A DNA stretch of 34,661 nt, taken from contig CANQDR010000025.1 in the NCBI GenBank assembly GCA_947593615.1, positions 1-34,661 on the forward strand, in the 5' to 3' direction. The notes under the pieces were generated by a model, which worked only from the letters and a program-made list of their open reading frames with translations, did no database searches and was not told the DNA's origin. The stretch's first letter is position 1. Each line of letters begins with the position of its first letter. Both the position numbers and the translations under genes were made by a program. Below, piece after piece: positions 1 to 8,592 of the stretch. This stretch comes from an uncultured Clostridia bacterium. GTDB lineage: Bacteria; Bacillota; Clostridia; Oscillospirales; Acutalibacteraceae.

Positions 1-22
1 CTGCTGCAGGGGTTAAGCCTGT

Positions 23-42
23 AAAAACCCCTTACAGGGGTT
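23..42 (-). terminator. Intrinsic terminator after the sseB-like gene
   Basis: Read on the minus strand, a 6-bp stem (AACCCC/GGGGTT) with a 5-nt loop is followed by five T. A second perfect hairpin (48-58 with 60-70) lies between it and the gene, so termination probably involves both. Confidence 0.6.
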
Positions 43-74
43 GTGCAAACCACCCGTTCAACGGGTGGTTTTGA

Positions 75-896
75 TTACTGCTCCTGTTTTTTATAAAACG
101 GTTCAACGCCTTTCACGGCAGTTTTGCCGAATTCCATTGAATACGGCATCATTGAAAGCTGGATTTCATCATCTAAAAACGGCTTTGCAACCTTGCCTAT
201 TGCCTCAAAAGTTTCCTCCATATTTCCGTAAAAATCAACAACTATAAGATAGCTTTTCTGACCGTTCTGCTCCATCATTCTGAGATATGCCGCATTTACG
301 GTTTCTTCGGTGCTGAAGTGATTTATCAGAGCCGCCATAAGGTCAATCGGATATTCCTTTGGTTCGCCGAGCTGAACCTGTGTGCCCGGTTCAATTTTAT
401 TGTTGTTCATTCTGACATAATCCCTCTGTTGTTTAATGGATATTACCATAGGCTTAGGGAAAGTCACGCTTTTGCCGAAAGGATTGATTACAAATCCAAG
501 CACGCCCGCTTTAGGGTCCATTACCATCTGAGCAAGGCTGTCAAAATCAGTTACAACCTTATTAGCCGATTGAGTACCGTTCCATTTAAAAAGCTCGTCG
601 GTATCTGTGAACACCCCGAAAAACTTTTCTTTATTCTGGTTTTCAAGAAGTCTGAACTGCACCTGAGTTGACTGCTCCATTATTGTTTGTCCGTTATTCG
701 TGCGGGCTCTTGTTGTAGGAGTAACGTTTGCCGGCAAAATGAATTTTGCCTCCACTACTTGATTTATCATAGCGTCAATATTTTCCTTGCTTCCGTCCTG
801 CTGCATTTTTTCAATTGCAGATACGAGTTCGGGATTTTTAATTTTTTCGGCAGGAACTTTGCTGCCCTCCATTTTTACATTTTTTAAATCACTCAT
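75..896 (-). CDS. SseB-family protein
   Basis: A 273-aa soluble protein resembling the SseB family (enhanced serine sensitivity protein), with an N-terminal SseB-like domain (about residues 25-150) and a C-terminal SseB_C-like domain (about 165-265). The family's biochemical role is unclear; many Clostridia carry copies, often beside unrelated genes. No signal peptide or membrane segment is visible. It starts 17 bp after the amylase gene, so the two are probably co-transcribed. Paired hairpins follow the stop. The family call comes from overall sequence pattern, not a catalytic motif. Confidence 0.7.
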   Translation of the reverse strand: MSDLKNVKMEGSKVPAEKIKNPELVSAIEKMQQDGSKENIDAMINQVVEAKFILPANVTPTTRARTNNGQTIMEQSTQVQFRLLENQNKEKFFGVFTDTDELFKWNGTQSANKVVTDFDSLAQMVMDPKAGVLGFVINPFGKSVTFPKPMVISIKQQRDYVRMNNNKIEPGTQVQLGEPKEYPIDLMAALINHFSTEETVNAAYLRMMEQNGQKSYLIVVDFYGNMEETFEAIGKVAKPFLDDEIQLSMMPYSMEFGKTAVKGVEPFYKKQEQ

Positions 897-913
897 TATA
901 AGGCCTCCATTAA

Positions 914-2914
914 TTAATCTACAGTATAAGTTTTGTCAGGAACAACTTCAAGTCCCTGCCCTTCGGGATACTGAACACTGTCAGAAGCGTATCCGTCATT
1001 GAAAATAATGTAAGGCGTATTCCAGTCACTGTCAAAAGTGTAGCTGTATTTTCCGTCCGATTCCTTTGTCATTGGAAGTCCCGGCCATGCATCATTTTCA
1101 TTTACGTTATCGTCATATACATATGCATATATTTCATCTGCCCATTCGTCAGTGTCAGGCTTTTCAAAATAAACCTTTGTTCCTTTGGCAACTGCATAGG
1201 TATTCTTGTGCGTAAATTCAACTCTTTCATATGTCTTTATGCCCTGCTCATTTGAAGCCCTGAGTTCAAGTACAGAAACGTCATTATCACCGTCTGTTTT
1301 TACTGTAATTTTATCTTCGTCCTCAAATGAAACAGCTTTTCCGCCGTTTAAGGAATAAGTTGCCTCTTTCGCATTTTTAAGCGTAAGCGTAACATCAACA
1401 GAGTCTCCCTCAAATGCAAACTGCGTATCTTCTGCTACGCCGACCTCTGCACAATCAGCATACTTGGTGTAATCCTCGTTATAAAGCACTACAACGGAAT
1501 TTTCGGCAATAGGAGTTTCACAAGTGATTTTGCCGTCCTTAACAATATATTCTGTTTTATTGTCAACACGGTCAACATATGTTCCGTCAGCCAGATTAGT
1601 TTCAAAATCGACCTTAAGCTCATCTGTTGTATTTACAATTACTATTCCCTTTTTACCGCGTTCAATAACAAGTGCAGTTGAATCAAGATTTGGATTAACA
1701 AGATTTTCTTCTTCGCCTTTCATAGCTGTGCGGAAAAAATTCACGGCAGATACTCTTTTGTCTTTATACATATCGCTTCCCTGAGTGCCGATTCTGTTCA
1801 TGCCCCATTCATTATCCATTGTAGCATTGTATGGGCGGTCAAAGAACAGCGGAGTTCCGTCCTTGCGCGCAGTTATTATTGCCCAGCCAAGAAGTATCTG
1901 CTCATCTGTAAGCTGATACCAAGTACCGTCATTGATGTAATTATCATGAGATTCAACCCACGTTACCATATTAAGCGGTGCGTCTCCAAGCCAGTAATCT
2001 GTTACAGCGCTGGTATCTATCATATTGTTAATTAGAGCCGAACGGATTTTGCTTCCGTAGGTGCTCGATGTTGTTCTGCCTATCGCCTTGATATAATCTG
2101 CTAATCTGTCATTATTTCCCTGCAAAACCTCACCGTATATAAACATTTGATCGGCGTTGTCAATTTCGGTAGTAACGCGTTCCCAAAAATTGTTTGTAAA
2201 GCCGTCGTCCTCTTTCGGATCGTCTGGCAGTCCTATGTGCTTTGCGGTATCGTATCGGAAACCGTCCGCTCCGCAGGCTATACAGTCGTTTACATATTTA
2301 AGAAAATAATCCTGAAAAGATGTTCTTTCGGTATTGATGTCAGGAAGTCCGCCCATTTTGTATGTTGTACAGGCGAGTCTTTCACTGTAATCGGTAATGT
2401 CTTTATCATTGTTTTTGTGATAGAGTGTTTCAAGACTTCCGCCGCCTGCCTTAATCAAGTCCTCACTTACAGCATCAGTTTCGGGAGTGGTATGGTTTGC
2501 AATTATGTCAACAATAACTTTGATACCGTATTTATCGGCTTCCTCACACATAGCCTTGAACTCGTCACGTGTTCCAAGCTGATAATTGCCTATTTTAAAG
2601 TCAGTCGGCTGATAGTGATAATACCACTTTCCGTTGCCGTAAAGCTCCATTCCGCCGCCTTCACCCTCAAGACATTCGTTAATCGGGGAGGTCTGAACAG
2701 CTGTAAATCCGGCCGCCGCAATATCTGCCATTGATTCTTTAATTGTATTGAAATCCCAGCAAAATGCCTGCAAAATTGCGCCGTCCTCAACCTTATCGGC
2801 TGTTTTGAAGTCAACAGAAGCCGTTTGATTGTTCAGCGAACAGCCTGAAAAGGCACCTGCCGCACCTGTAATAATAATCGCGGACAAAAGTCCCGCCATT
2901 ATTCTTTTTAACAT
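914..2914 (-). CDS. GH13 alpha-amylase lipoprotein with C-terminal starch-binding module
   Basis: A secreted, lipid-anchored alpha-amylase that hydrolyses alpha-1,4 links in starch. Counting from a possible GTG at 2923, it has a lipobox ending in Cys28, beta-strand region I (DIIANH, 139-144), nucleophile Asp225 in GFRYDTAKH, acid/base Glu265 in YGEVLQG and the transition-state His-Asp 326-327. All catalytic residues are intact. A beta-rich region follows, then a CBM26-like module (about 575-669; aromatic-rich YVYDD, WPG, IIFNDG). The ATG at 2914 is preferred because GGTG lies 6 nt upstream, while the GTG at 2923 falls inside that site. The lipoprotein layout resembles starch-degrading Ruminococcus enzymes. 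A weak promoter is placed at 2974-3002. Confidence 0.93.
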   Translation of the reverse strand: MLKRIMAGLLSAIIITGAAGAFSGCSLNNQTASVDFKTADKVEDGAILQAFCWDFNTIKESMADIAAAGFTAVQTSPINECLEGEGGGMELYGNGKWYYHYQPTDFKIGNYQLGTRDEFKAMCEEADKYGIKVIVDIIANHTTPETDAVSEDLIKAGGGSLETLYHKNNDKDITDYSERLACTTYKMGGLPDINTERTSFQDYFLKYVNDCIACGADGFRYDTAKHIGLPDDPKEDDGFTNNFWERVTTEIDNADQMFIYGEVLQGNNDRLADYIKAIGRTTSSTYGSKIRSALINNMIDTSAVTDYWLGDAPLNMVTWVESHDNYINDGTWYQLTDEQILLGWAIITARKDGTPLFFDRPYNATMDNEWGMNRIGTQGSDMYKDKRVSAVNFFRTAMKGEEENLVNPNLDSTALVIERGKKGIVIVNTTDELKVDFETNLADGTYVDRVDNKTEYIVKDGKITCETPIAENSVVVLYNEDYTKYADCAEVGVAEDTQFAFEGDSVDVTLTLKNAKEATYSLNGGKAVSFEDEDKITVKTDGDNDVSVLELRASNEQGIKTYERVEFTHKNTYAVAKGTKVYFEKPDTDEWADEIYAYVYDDNVNENDAWPGLPMTKESDGKYSYTFDSDWNTPYIIFNDGYASDSVQYPEGQGLEVVPDKTYTVD

Positions 2915-2973
2915 ATTAATCACCGTCTTTCACTTTTTTGAGATATTATTTTGCAAAATTTGTGTTAAAATAT

Positions 2974-3002
2974 ATTATAACATTATTTTCTTCTATTTTA
3001 AA
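2974..3002 (-). promoter_or_regulatory. Possible amylase promoter
   Basis: Minus strand TATAAT (2974-2979) lies 17 bp from a weak -35, TTTAAA (2997-3002). The rest of 2924-3088 is very AT-rich. Upstream, ATTCGACA occurs twice (3037-3044 and 3066-3073), a possible binding site for an unknown regulator. Confidence 0.35.
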
Positions 3003-3088
3003 TAGTTTTTTAGTATTTTTATACATATTTTTATAATTCGACAAATTATATGTAAATATAAAATTATTCGACATTATATTATGGCATT

Positions 3089-3120
3089 ATATAAGGCTGT
3101 TCATATGAACAGCCTTATAT
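3089..3120 (-). terminator. 32-bp perfect palindrome after yitT
   Basis: A perfect inverted repeat centred between 3104 and 3105 lies 11 bp past the yitT stop. It gives a 14-16-bp stem but has no long T-run on either strand. It separates the obg group from the amylase group. Confidence 0.55.
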
Positions 3121-3131
3121 CTATACAATAA

Positions 3132-4028
3132 TTACTCATCTTTTCGTGCAAATCCCTCTCCCCTTATTGTTCCTGCCGTAGTAACAATAATAAATGCATT
3201 GCGGTCAATTTTCTTCACAGCTGAAGTTATCCTAAAAACCTGCTGAGGACGAACCGCACACATTATGATGCGTTTCTTTTCGCCGCTGTATGCTCCTTCG
3301 CCGTCAAGCAGGGTAACTCCCCTTTCAAGATCTTTCATTATCCCATTGCTTATCTCTTGATAATTGTTTGTTATTATGAACATCAGCTTGCCGTTTCCTC
3401 TTGACGTGCCGTAAGAAATTGTATCGATTACTTTTATGCTTACAAAAATAGTGATAACTGCGTAGAGAACGCTTTCAAGGCTGTTGTAAACAAAAAATAC
3501 CATTATGAGTATTACTATGTCGGCAAGCAGTATTATATTTCCTGTTGAAATATGAGGCATACGCTTGTGAATGTTCAAAGCTATTATGTCTGTTCCGCCG
3601 GTAGAGCCTCCGCGGTAAAATATAAATCCAAGTCCTGCTCCGTTCAGAATTCCTCCGAATATAGAAGCAAGGATTGTATCTCCCGTATAGGCAGGCAAAA
3701 CAGGCGATAACGCATCTATTGCAACAGATATAAACGCTGTCCCTATAATCGTCTTTGTAAGAAAAGAAAGCCCGTTTTCTATTGCTCCCCAAACAAAAAG
3801 CGGAATATTCAATATAAAAATAAAAGCACCAATAGGCACGGAAAACATATAATTGAGCATTGTCGAAATTCCCGTGAGTCCTCCCGGAGCAATATTATTC
3901 GGCGACGTAAAAATAACAACCGACAAAGCATATATTACTGAACCGCCTGCAATTACAAAGTAATCAAAAGCAGCCGAACGTACTGACGCTAATGTCGGTT
4001 TGGTAAATTTTAATTTTGAACTTTTCAT
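3132..4028 (-). CDS. YitT-family membrane protein
   Basis: A 298-aa integral membrane protein of the YitT family (YitT membrane domain plus C-terminal DUF2179). About five to six hydrophobic segments span residues 22-210; the conserved glycine-rich loop YRGGSTGGTD is at 138-147; the soluble DUF2179 domain is about 225-285 and may bind a small ligand. Substrate and function are not established for the family. It lies 17 bp after mrnC and so probably ends the obg-mrnC-yitT transcript. Confidence 0.88.
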   Translation of the reverse strand: MKSSKLKFTKPTLASVRSAAFDYFVIAGGSVIYALSVVIFTSPNNIAPGGLTGISTMLNYMFSVPIGAFIFILNIPLFVWGAIENGLSFLTKTIIGTAFISVAIDALSPVLPAYTGDTILASIFGGILNGAGLGFIFYRGGSTGGTDIIALNIHKRMPHISTGNIILLADIVILIMVFFVYNSLESVLYAVITIFVSIKVIDTISYGTSRGNGKLMFIITNNYQEISNGIMKDLERGVTLLDGEGAYSGEKKRIIMCAVRPQQVFRITSAVKKIDRNAFIIVTTAGTIRGEGFARKDE

Positions 4029-4045
4029 TTAATCACTATCCAATT

Positions 4046-4444
4046 TTAAAATGCATTATGTAAAATTAAATTGAAAAGCTCGTTTAATCTGTCGGTTTCA
4101 CCATTTAAATGAAGATATCCGAATAAACATTCAAGACCTGTTGCACTGTGATAATCGGCAACCGTGCCGTTTTTTGGAGTACATTTAGGTGCGGCGTTCC
4201 TGCCGCGCTTATAAATTGCGGCTTCCTTTTCCGTAAGGCTCGGCATTATCTGTTTTGCAAATGAAGCCTGGCTCTTGCAGTTAACAAGCGAAACCTTGAT
4301 TTTATTAAGCTCTCCCACAGGCTGATTTGCTCTGCGGACAAGGTATTCTCTTACCAGCAGATCATAAACTCCGTCACCTACAAATGCCAATGTAAGCGGT
4401 GAATATTCATCTGTTTTATTATGCACAGGCGCTGTGTTTTCCAT
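4046..4444 (-). CDS. mrnC: Mini-ribonuclease III
   Basis: A 132-aa RNase III-domain protein without a double-stranded-RNA-binding domain, as in Mini-III, which matures 23S rRNA in Firmicutes. The signature FVGDGVYD (Asp24, Asp28) and the second acidic motif TGLECLFGYLHL give the two metal-binding faces. The ATG at 4444 is chosen because GGAG sits 8 nt upstream; a GTG at 4453 lies inside that ribosome-binding site. It is 22 bp downstream of obg, so ribosome-related functions are clustered. Confidence 0.9.
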   Translation of the reverse strand: MENTAPVHNKTDEYSPLTLAFVGDGVYDLLVREYLVRRANQPVGELNKIKVSLVNCKSQASFAKQIMPSLTEKEAAIYKRGRNAAPKCTPKNGTVADYHSATGLECLFGYLHLNGETDRLNELFNLILHNAF

Positions 4445-4475
4445 AAATAGCACTCCGTATTATTTTAAAATAGTA

Positions 4476-5747
4476 TTAATCCATAAAATCAAATTCAACA
4501 TCATAAATTGAAACCGTATCTCCGTCGGTACAGCCCTTTTGACGAAGAGCCTCTATTACACCGCCGTTGATAAGCACTTTCTGAAAGTAGTTAAGGCTTT
4601 CATAGTCGTCAAAATTAATGCCTTTCATCACCTGTAACAGCCAATCAGCCTCAACAGTGAAAATGCCGTTGACATTTTTGATCGTAACAGAATGGTCATC
4701 AAAATCTTCTACATTTACAACAGGCGCCGGTTCTGCCTCATAGCGGGTAATCGGAGGGAGTTTTGAGAGCATTTCCTGTATCTTTTTCAGCAATGGATCA
4801 ACATCATAGCGAATTGCCGCCATAATCGGGAAAAAGTCGTAACCCTTGCTTTCAACATACTGTTTAAACTCCTCAATCTGCTCATCTGTCGCCATATCAC
4901 ACTTGTTGCCTGCAACGACCATAGGACGCTGTGCCAGCTCAGGATTGAATTTTGTAAGCTCTGCATTTATTGTTTCAAAATCTTCAATAGGATTTCTGCC
5001 CTCGCTGCCCGATACATCTACAATATGCACCAACATACGGCAGCGTTCCACATGTCTTAAAAACTGATGACCAAGTCCCGTTCCCTGCCATGCACCCTCA
5101 ATAAGGCCGGGAATATCTGCCATTACAAACGACGAACCCTCGCCCATTGATACAACGCCGAGAACAGGTGTTATTGTTGTAAAGTGATAGTTTGCTATTT
5201 CAGGCTTTGCCTGCGATACAACAGTCACAAGAGTGCTTTTACCTACATTGGGGAAGCCTACAAGACCGACATCGGCAAGCAATTTGAGTTCGAGAACGAC
5301 ATCGAACTCCTCACCGGGCAAACCTGGCTTTGCAAATCGGGGTACCTGACGTACGGGAGTCGCAAAATGAGGATTTCCCCATCCGCCTTTGCCTCCTTTG
5401 GCTACAATGCAAGGCTCTTTTGTTGAAACATCAGCAAGAATTCGACCTGTGCTCTCCTCTTTGACAAGAGTACCTATAGGAACGCGGATTATTAAATCTT
5501 CGGCATTTTTGCCTTTACAGCGGCCTCCGCGTCCGTTTTCGCCCTTCGCCGCAACATATTTTCGTTTATATCTGAAATCAGCGAGAGTTGAAAGATTTGA
5601 GTCTGCAACAAAAACCACGTTTCCGCCTCGTCCTCCGTCACCGCCGTCGGGACCTCCTGCCGCTACATATTTTTCACGGTGAAAGGAAACCGCCCCGTCG
5701 CCTCCGTCACCTGCTTTTATCTTGATTTTAGCCGTATCTACAAACAT
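4476..5747 (-). CDS. obgE: GTPase Obg (ribosome assembly)
   Basis: A 423-aa Obg/CgtA GTPase needed for 50S subunit assembly and stress signalling. It has the glycine-rich Obg fold (1-158), G1 GFPNVGKST (164-172), G3 DIPG, G4 NKCD and a C-terminal OCT domain (about 340-423). AAGGGG lies 5 nt before the ATG. A terminator separates it from rpmA, so obg has its own promoter in 5750-5840, where only weak boxes are visible. It leads the obg-mrnC-yitT group. Confidence 0.97.
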   Translation of the reverse strand: MFVDTAKIKIKAGDGGDGAVSFHREKYVAAGGPDGGDGGRGGNVVFVADSNLSTLADFRYKRKYVAAKGENGRGGRCKGKNAEDLIIRVPIGTLVKEESTGRILADVSTKEPCIVAKGGKGGWGNPHFATPVRQVPRFAKPGLPGEEFDVVLELKLLADVGLVGFPNVGKSTLVTVVSQAKPEIANYHFTTITPVLGVVSMGEGSSFVMADIPGLIEGAWQGTGLGHQFLRHVERCRMLVHIVDVSGSEGRNPIEDFETINAELTKFNPELAQRPMVVAGNKCDMATDEQIEEFKQYVESKGYDFFPIMAAIRYDVDPLLKKIQEMLSKLPPITRYEAEPAPVVNVEDFDDHSVTIKNVNGIFTVEADWLLQVMKGINFDDYESLNYFQKVLINGGVIEALRQKGCTDGDTVSIYDVEFDFMD

Positions 5748-5840
5748 ATTTACCCCTTATATGATATACTTTCTGCATATTCAGTAATATTCCCGTTTTC
5801 ATCTTTAATATTATGATAAACAGTCATTCTTTTATCGATT

Positions 5841-5869
5841 AAAAAATAAGGGCGGAGTAAAATCCGCCC
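5841..5869 (-). terminator. Intrinsic terminator after rpmA
   Basis: Minus strand stem GGGCGGA/TCCGCCC with a 6-nt loop followed by a T-rich tail. It ends the rplU-prp-rpmA transcript before obg. Confidence 0.85.
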
Positions 5870-5884
5870 TCAGTTTACTATAAA

Positions 5885-6169
5885 TTACTGCTCAACAGGA
5901 TAAACGCTTGCACGCTTTCTGTTTTTGCCGACACGCTCAAATCTGAGAACACCGTCAACCTTTGCAAACAGTGTATCGTCAGAGCCTTTGCCTACATTTT
6001 CACCCGGATGAATATGTGTGCCTCTCTGCTTTACAAGGATGTTGCCTGCAAGAACCTTCTGTCCGTCTGCACGCTTAACGCCAAGACGTTTTGATTCACT
6101 GTCACGGCCGTTTTTTGTAGAACCCATACCTTTTTTATGAGCGAATAACTGAATGTTTATTTTAAGCAT
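5885..6169 (-). CDS. rpmA: 50S ribosomal protein L27 with cleavable N-terminal extension
   Basis: A 94-aa L27 at the peptidyl-transferase centre. The N-terminal MLKINIQLF precedes the mature AHKKGMGS start. This is the Firmicutes-type extension removed by the protease Prp, whose gene is directly upstream. GGAGG lies 9 nt before the ATG. It is the last gene of rplU-prp-rpmA. Confidence 0.98.
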   Translation of the reverse strand: MLKINIQLFAHKKGMGSTKNGRDSESKRLGVKRADGQKVLAGNILVKQRGTHIHPGENVGKGSDDTLFAKVDGVLRFERVGKNRKRASVYPVEQ

Positions 6170-6173
6170 TACC

Positions 6174-6491
6174 TTACACCTCCGAAAATTTAACTATTAT
6201 ATAATTTTTGTATTGCTCTGAAAGAGCAGTTAAGTGAAGCCTTAATCCGTTAAGAATAACTGCGGCTTTTTCGGCTTCGTCTGATGACAGCTTTAAGTCA
6301 AGAAGTCCGTCATCACAGGTAACTTCTGCTTTTAAATGCTGAATTTCGGTAATTGTGTTTGCCGTCATAAGCACTGCGGAACTTACCGCTGCGCAAACTA
6401 TGTCAGAACCCTCTTCGGCATAACCCGAATGTCCGCTGACATTGACACCGCAAATTAAATTATCCGAACAAATAAAAGTTACCTTAATCAT
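6174..6491 (-). CDS. prp: Ribosomal-processing cysteine protease Prp
   Basis: A 105-aa protease that removes the N-terminal extension of L27. The catalytic pair is His21 (SGHSGYAE) and Cys33 (DIVCAAVS). The gene sits between rplU and rpmA with 2-bp and 4-bp gaps, the standard arrangement. There is little ribosome-binding sequence before the ATG, so translation is probably coupled to rplU. Confidence 0.95.
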   Translation of the reverse strand: MIKVTFICSDNLICGVNVSGHSGYAEEGSDIVCAAVSSAVLMTANTITEIQHLKAEVTCDDGLLDLKLSSDEAEKAAVILNGLRLHLTALSEQYKNYIIVKFSEV

Positions 6492-6493
6492 AC

Positions 6494-6802
6494 TTAGGCT
6501 TCGATTGAAGTAATCTTAACCTGTGTGTAAGGCTGTCTGTGACCCTTTGCTCTCTTCTCACCCTTTTTAGGCTTGTAAGTAGCAACTCTGATTTTTTTGC
6601 CTTTACCGTTCTTTAATACTTCACCTGTAACCTTTGCACCCTCTACTAAAGGTGTGCCGACCTTGATGCCGTCATCTGTGCCAACGGCTACAACGTCAAA
6701 TGTTACTGTGTCCTGAGCTTCGGCGTTAAGCTTCTCAATAAAGATAACTTCGTCATTTGTTACCTTGTACTGCTTGCCGCCTGTCTGAATAACTGCGTAC
6801 AT
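6494..6802 (-). CDS. rplU: 50S ribosomal protein L21
   Basis: A 102-aa L21 with the typical [14 protein letters not shown] start and the basic C-terminal motif [17 protein letters not shown] that contacts 23S rRNA. It is first in the rplU-prp-rpmA operon, read from a consensus promoter about 100 bp upstream. Confidence 0.98.
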   Translation of the reverse strand: MYAVIQTGGKQYKVTNDEVIFIEKLNAEAQDTVTFDVVAVGTDDGIKVGTPLVEGAKVTGEVLKNGKGKKIRVATYKPKKGEKRAKGHRQPYTQVKITSIEA

Positions 6803-6910
6803 TTTTGTACCATCCTTTTCATTGGGCTCGCTATCTGCAGGTGGAACAAGTCACTTATAACCCACAATATGCGGCTTATATACTATAACACAAAGCAAAT
6901 ATGTTGTCAA
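6803..6910 (-). promoter_or_regulatory. rplU promoter and ~70-nt leader
   Basis: On the minus strand TTGACA (6905-6910) and TATAGT (6882-6887) are spaced by exactly 17 bp. The leader from about 6875 to 6803 has short self-complementary parts and ends in AAGGA before the ATG. Firmicutes rplU operons often have an L21 leader RNA; whether this is one cannot be decided by eye. Confidence 0.8.
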
Positions 6911-6940
6911 CGGTTTTGTTACAAAAATTTACACGTTATT

Positions 6941-7792
6941 TTACACGTTATTTTGTATCTTCGCAGCCTTAAGAGTATTTTTCATAAGAGTTGCAACAGT
7001 CATAGGTCCTACGCCGCCGGGAACAGGTGTTATGTAGGAACACTTATCCTTGACATTTTCAAAATCAACATCACCGCAAAGCTTACCGTTTTCATCTCTG
7101 TCCATACCCACGTCGATTACTACTGCACCCTCTTTGACCATATCGGCAGTTACAAATTTCGGCTTGCCGACTGCCGCCACAAGAATGTCTGCCTTTGAGC
7201 AAATCTCTGCAAGATTCTGAGTACGGCTGTGGCAGATTGTTACGGTTCCGTTTTCGTGAAGAAGAAGCATTGACATAGGCTTGCCGACAATATTGCTGCG
7301 TCCGATCACAACGCAGTTTTTGCTGTTTACTGGAATATTGTATGAATGAAGCATTTCCATTACGCCTGCCGGTGTGCAGGGCATGAAATCATATTCGCCG
7401 AGCATTATTTTGCCTACATTTACTGCGTGAAAAGCATCAACATCCTTGAGCGGATCAATAGCCTCTATTACTGCCTTATCATCAAGATGTTCAGGCAGAG
7501 GCAGCTGAACAAGAATACCATTGATGTCCTTTTTCTCATTTAAAGTTTTAACAAGATTTAAAAGCTCCTCCTGTGTTGTTTCAGCAGGCAGAGAGAATTC
7601 CTCTGACTTGAATCCTACAAACTCGCAAGCCTTTTTCTTATTGTTTACATAAACTCGGGAAGCCGGGTCGTCGCCGACTATTACAACAGCAAGTCCCGGA
7701 GTTATTCCGTACTGCTCTTTTAATTCAAGCGTTTGCTTTTTTACTTCTTCCTTTACCTGTGCCGATACCTTTTTTCCGTCTATAATCTGCAT
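6941..7792 (-). CDS. folD: Bifunctional methylenetetrahydrofolate dehydrogenase/cyclohydrolase
   Basis: A 283-aa FolD interconverting 5,10-methylene- and 10-formyl-tetrahydrofolate. Visible are YVNNKKKACE with the catalytic lysine, the QLPLPEH motif, the NADP-binding loop VVIGRSNIVGKPMSMLLL and the C-terminal PVPGGVGPMTVATLM. The ATG at 7792 has AGGAGG 9 nt upstream, inside the 3' end of lgt, so the two genes overlap by 68 bp. The stop lies 31 bp before the rplU -35 box, with no terminator between. Confidence 0.97.
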   Translation of the reverse strand: MQIIDGKKVSAQVKEEVKKQTLELKEQYGITPGLAVVIVGDDPASRVYVNNKKKACEFVGFKSEEFSLPAETTQEELLNLVKTLNEKKDINGILVQLPLPEHLDDKAVIEAIDPLKDVDAFHAVNVGKIMLGEYDFMPCTPAGVMEMLHSYNIPVNSKNCVVIGRSNIVGKPMSMLLLHENGTVTICHSRTQNLAEICSKADILVAAVGKPKFVTADMVKEGAVVIDVGMDRDENGKLCGDVDFENVKDKCSYITPVPGGVGPMTVATLMKNTLKAAKIQNNV

Positions 7793-8591
7793 AGAAAGGA
7801 TCCTCCTTTTTTCTGTTTATAATTAATAATACTATTCCTGTTACAAAAATTGCAAATGAGAGCAGCTGTGAAACACGAATTCCTGTTTCGAAAAGATAAA
7901 GGCTGTCGGTTCTCAGTCCCTCAACCAACATTCTCTCAAATCCGTACCACACAAGATACATAAAGAAGATTTGTCCCGAATACTTCTGCCTGTACTTTCC
8001 GTAAAAATGAAGCAGTACAAATCCCAGCAGGCACCAAAGCGACTCATATAAAAAGCACGGATGAACAGCTATATTATGCGTTCCCTCGCTTACCATTCTC
8101 CAAGGCAAATCAGTGGGTGTTCCGTATGCCTCCTGATTCATAAAATTGCCCCATCTGCCTATTCCCTGTCCGAGCAAAAATCCCATCATTGCTATATCAA
8201 GAATCGGCAGAATCTTCATTTTCTGAATTTTTGCCACAACAAGTCCTCCGAGCAGAGCCCCTATTATGCCGCCGTAGATTGCAAGTCCTCCGTTATTTAT
8301 GTAGAGGATTTCAATGGGATGCTTGCTGTAGTAGCTGTCCCATTGAAAAATGCAAAAATAAAGTCTTGCTCCGATTATTCCCGTTACTATTCCGACAAGC
8401 ACGCAGTTTATCAGCTTGTTGCCGTTAACATTGTAACGCGGCGCGCTTTTGTAAGCATACAAAACTGCAAGCATCAAGCCTGCGGCTATTATTATTCCGT
8501 ACCAGTATATATGGTAAGTTCCTATTGAAAATGCTATGGGGCTGATTGAAAATTCAAGACCCAAGCCAGGAAAGCTGACATTATAATTCAT
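7725..8591 (-). CDS. lgt: Prolipoprotein diacylglyceryl transferase
   Basis: A 288-aa membrane enzyme that moves diacylglycerol from phosphatidylglycerol to the lipobox cysteine of prolipoproteins. Several hydrophobic helices are present, with the signature GRWGNFMNQEAYG containing the essential Arg and Asn, and NNGGLAIYGG as the second loop, where Tyr replaces His as in many Firmicutes. The Lys-rich C-terminus (about 22 residues) is encoded in the overlap with folD. GAGG lies 6 nt before the start, overlapping the ymfH stop. It would modify the amylase and the repeat lipoprotein in this window. Confidence 0.96.
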   Translation of the reverse strand: MNYNVSFPGLGLEFSISPIAFSIGTYHIYWYGIIIAAGLMLAVLYAYKSAPRYNVNGNKLINCVLVGIVTGIIGARLYFCIFQWDSYYSKHPIEILYINNGGLAIYGGIIGALLGGLVVAKIQKMKILPILDIAMMGFLLGQGIGRWGNFMNQEAYGTPTDLPWRMVSEGTHNIAVHPCFLYESLWCLLGFVLLHFYGKYRQKYSGQIFFMYLVWYGFERMLVEGLRTDSLYLFETGIRVSQLLSFAIFVTGIVLLIINRKKEDPFYADYRRKKGIGTGKGRSKKANA

Positions 8592-8592
8592 A

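Noticed and set aside
2147..2734. 195-codon plus-strand ORF opposite the amylase
   Set aside because: It is the shadow of the GH13 reading frame, which has all catalytic motifs; the antisense product resembles nothing.
8061..8528. 155-codon plus-strand ORF opposite lgt
   Set aside because: Antisense shadow of a clear Lgt frame; no ribosome-binding site.
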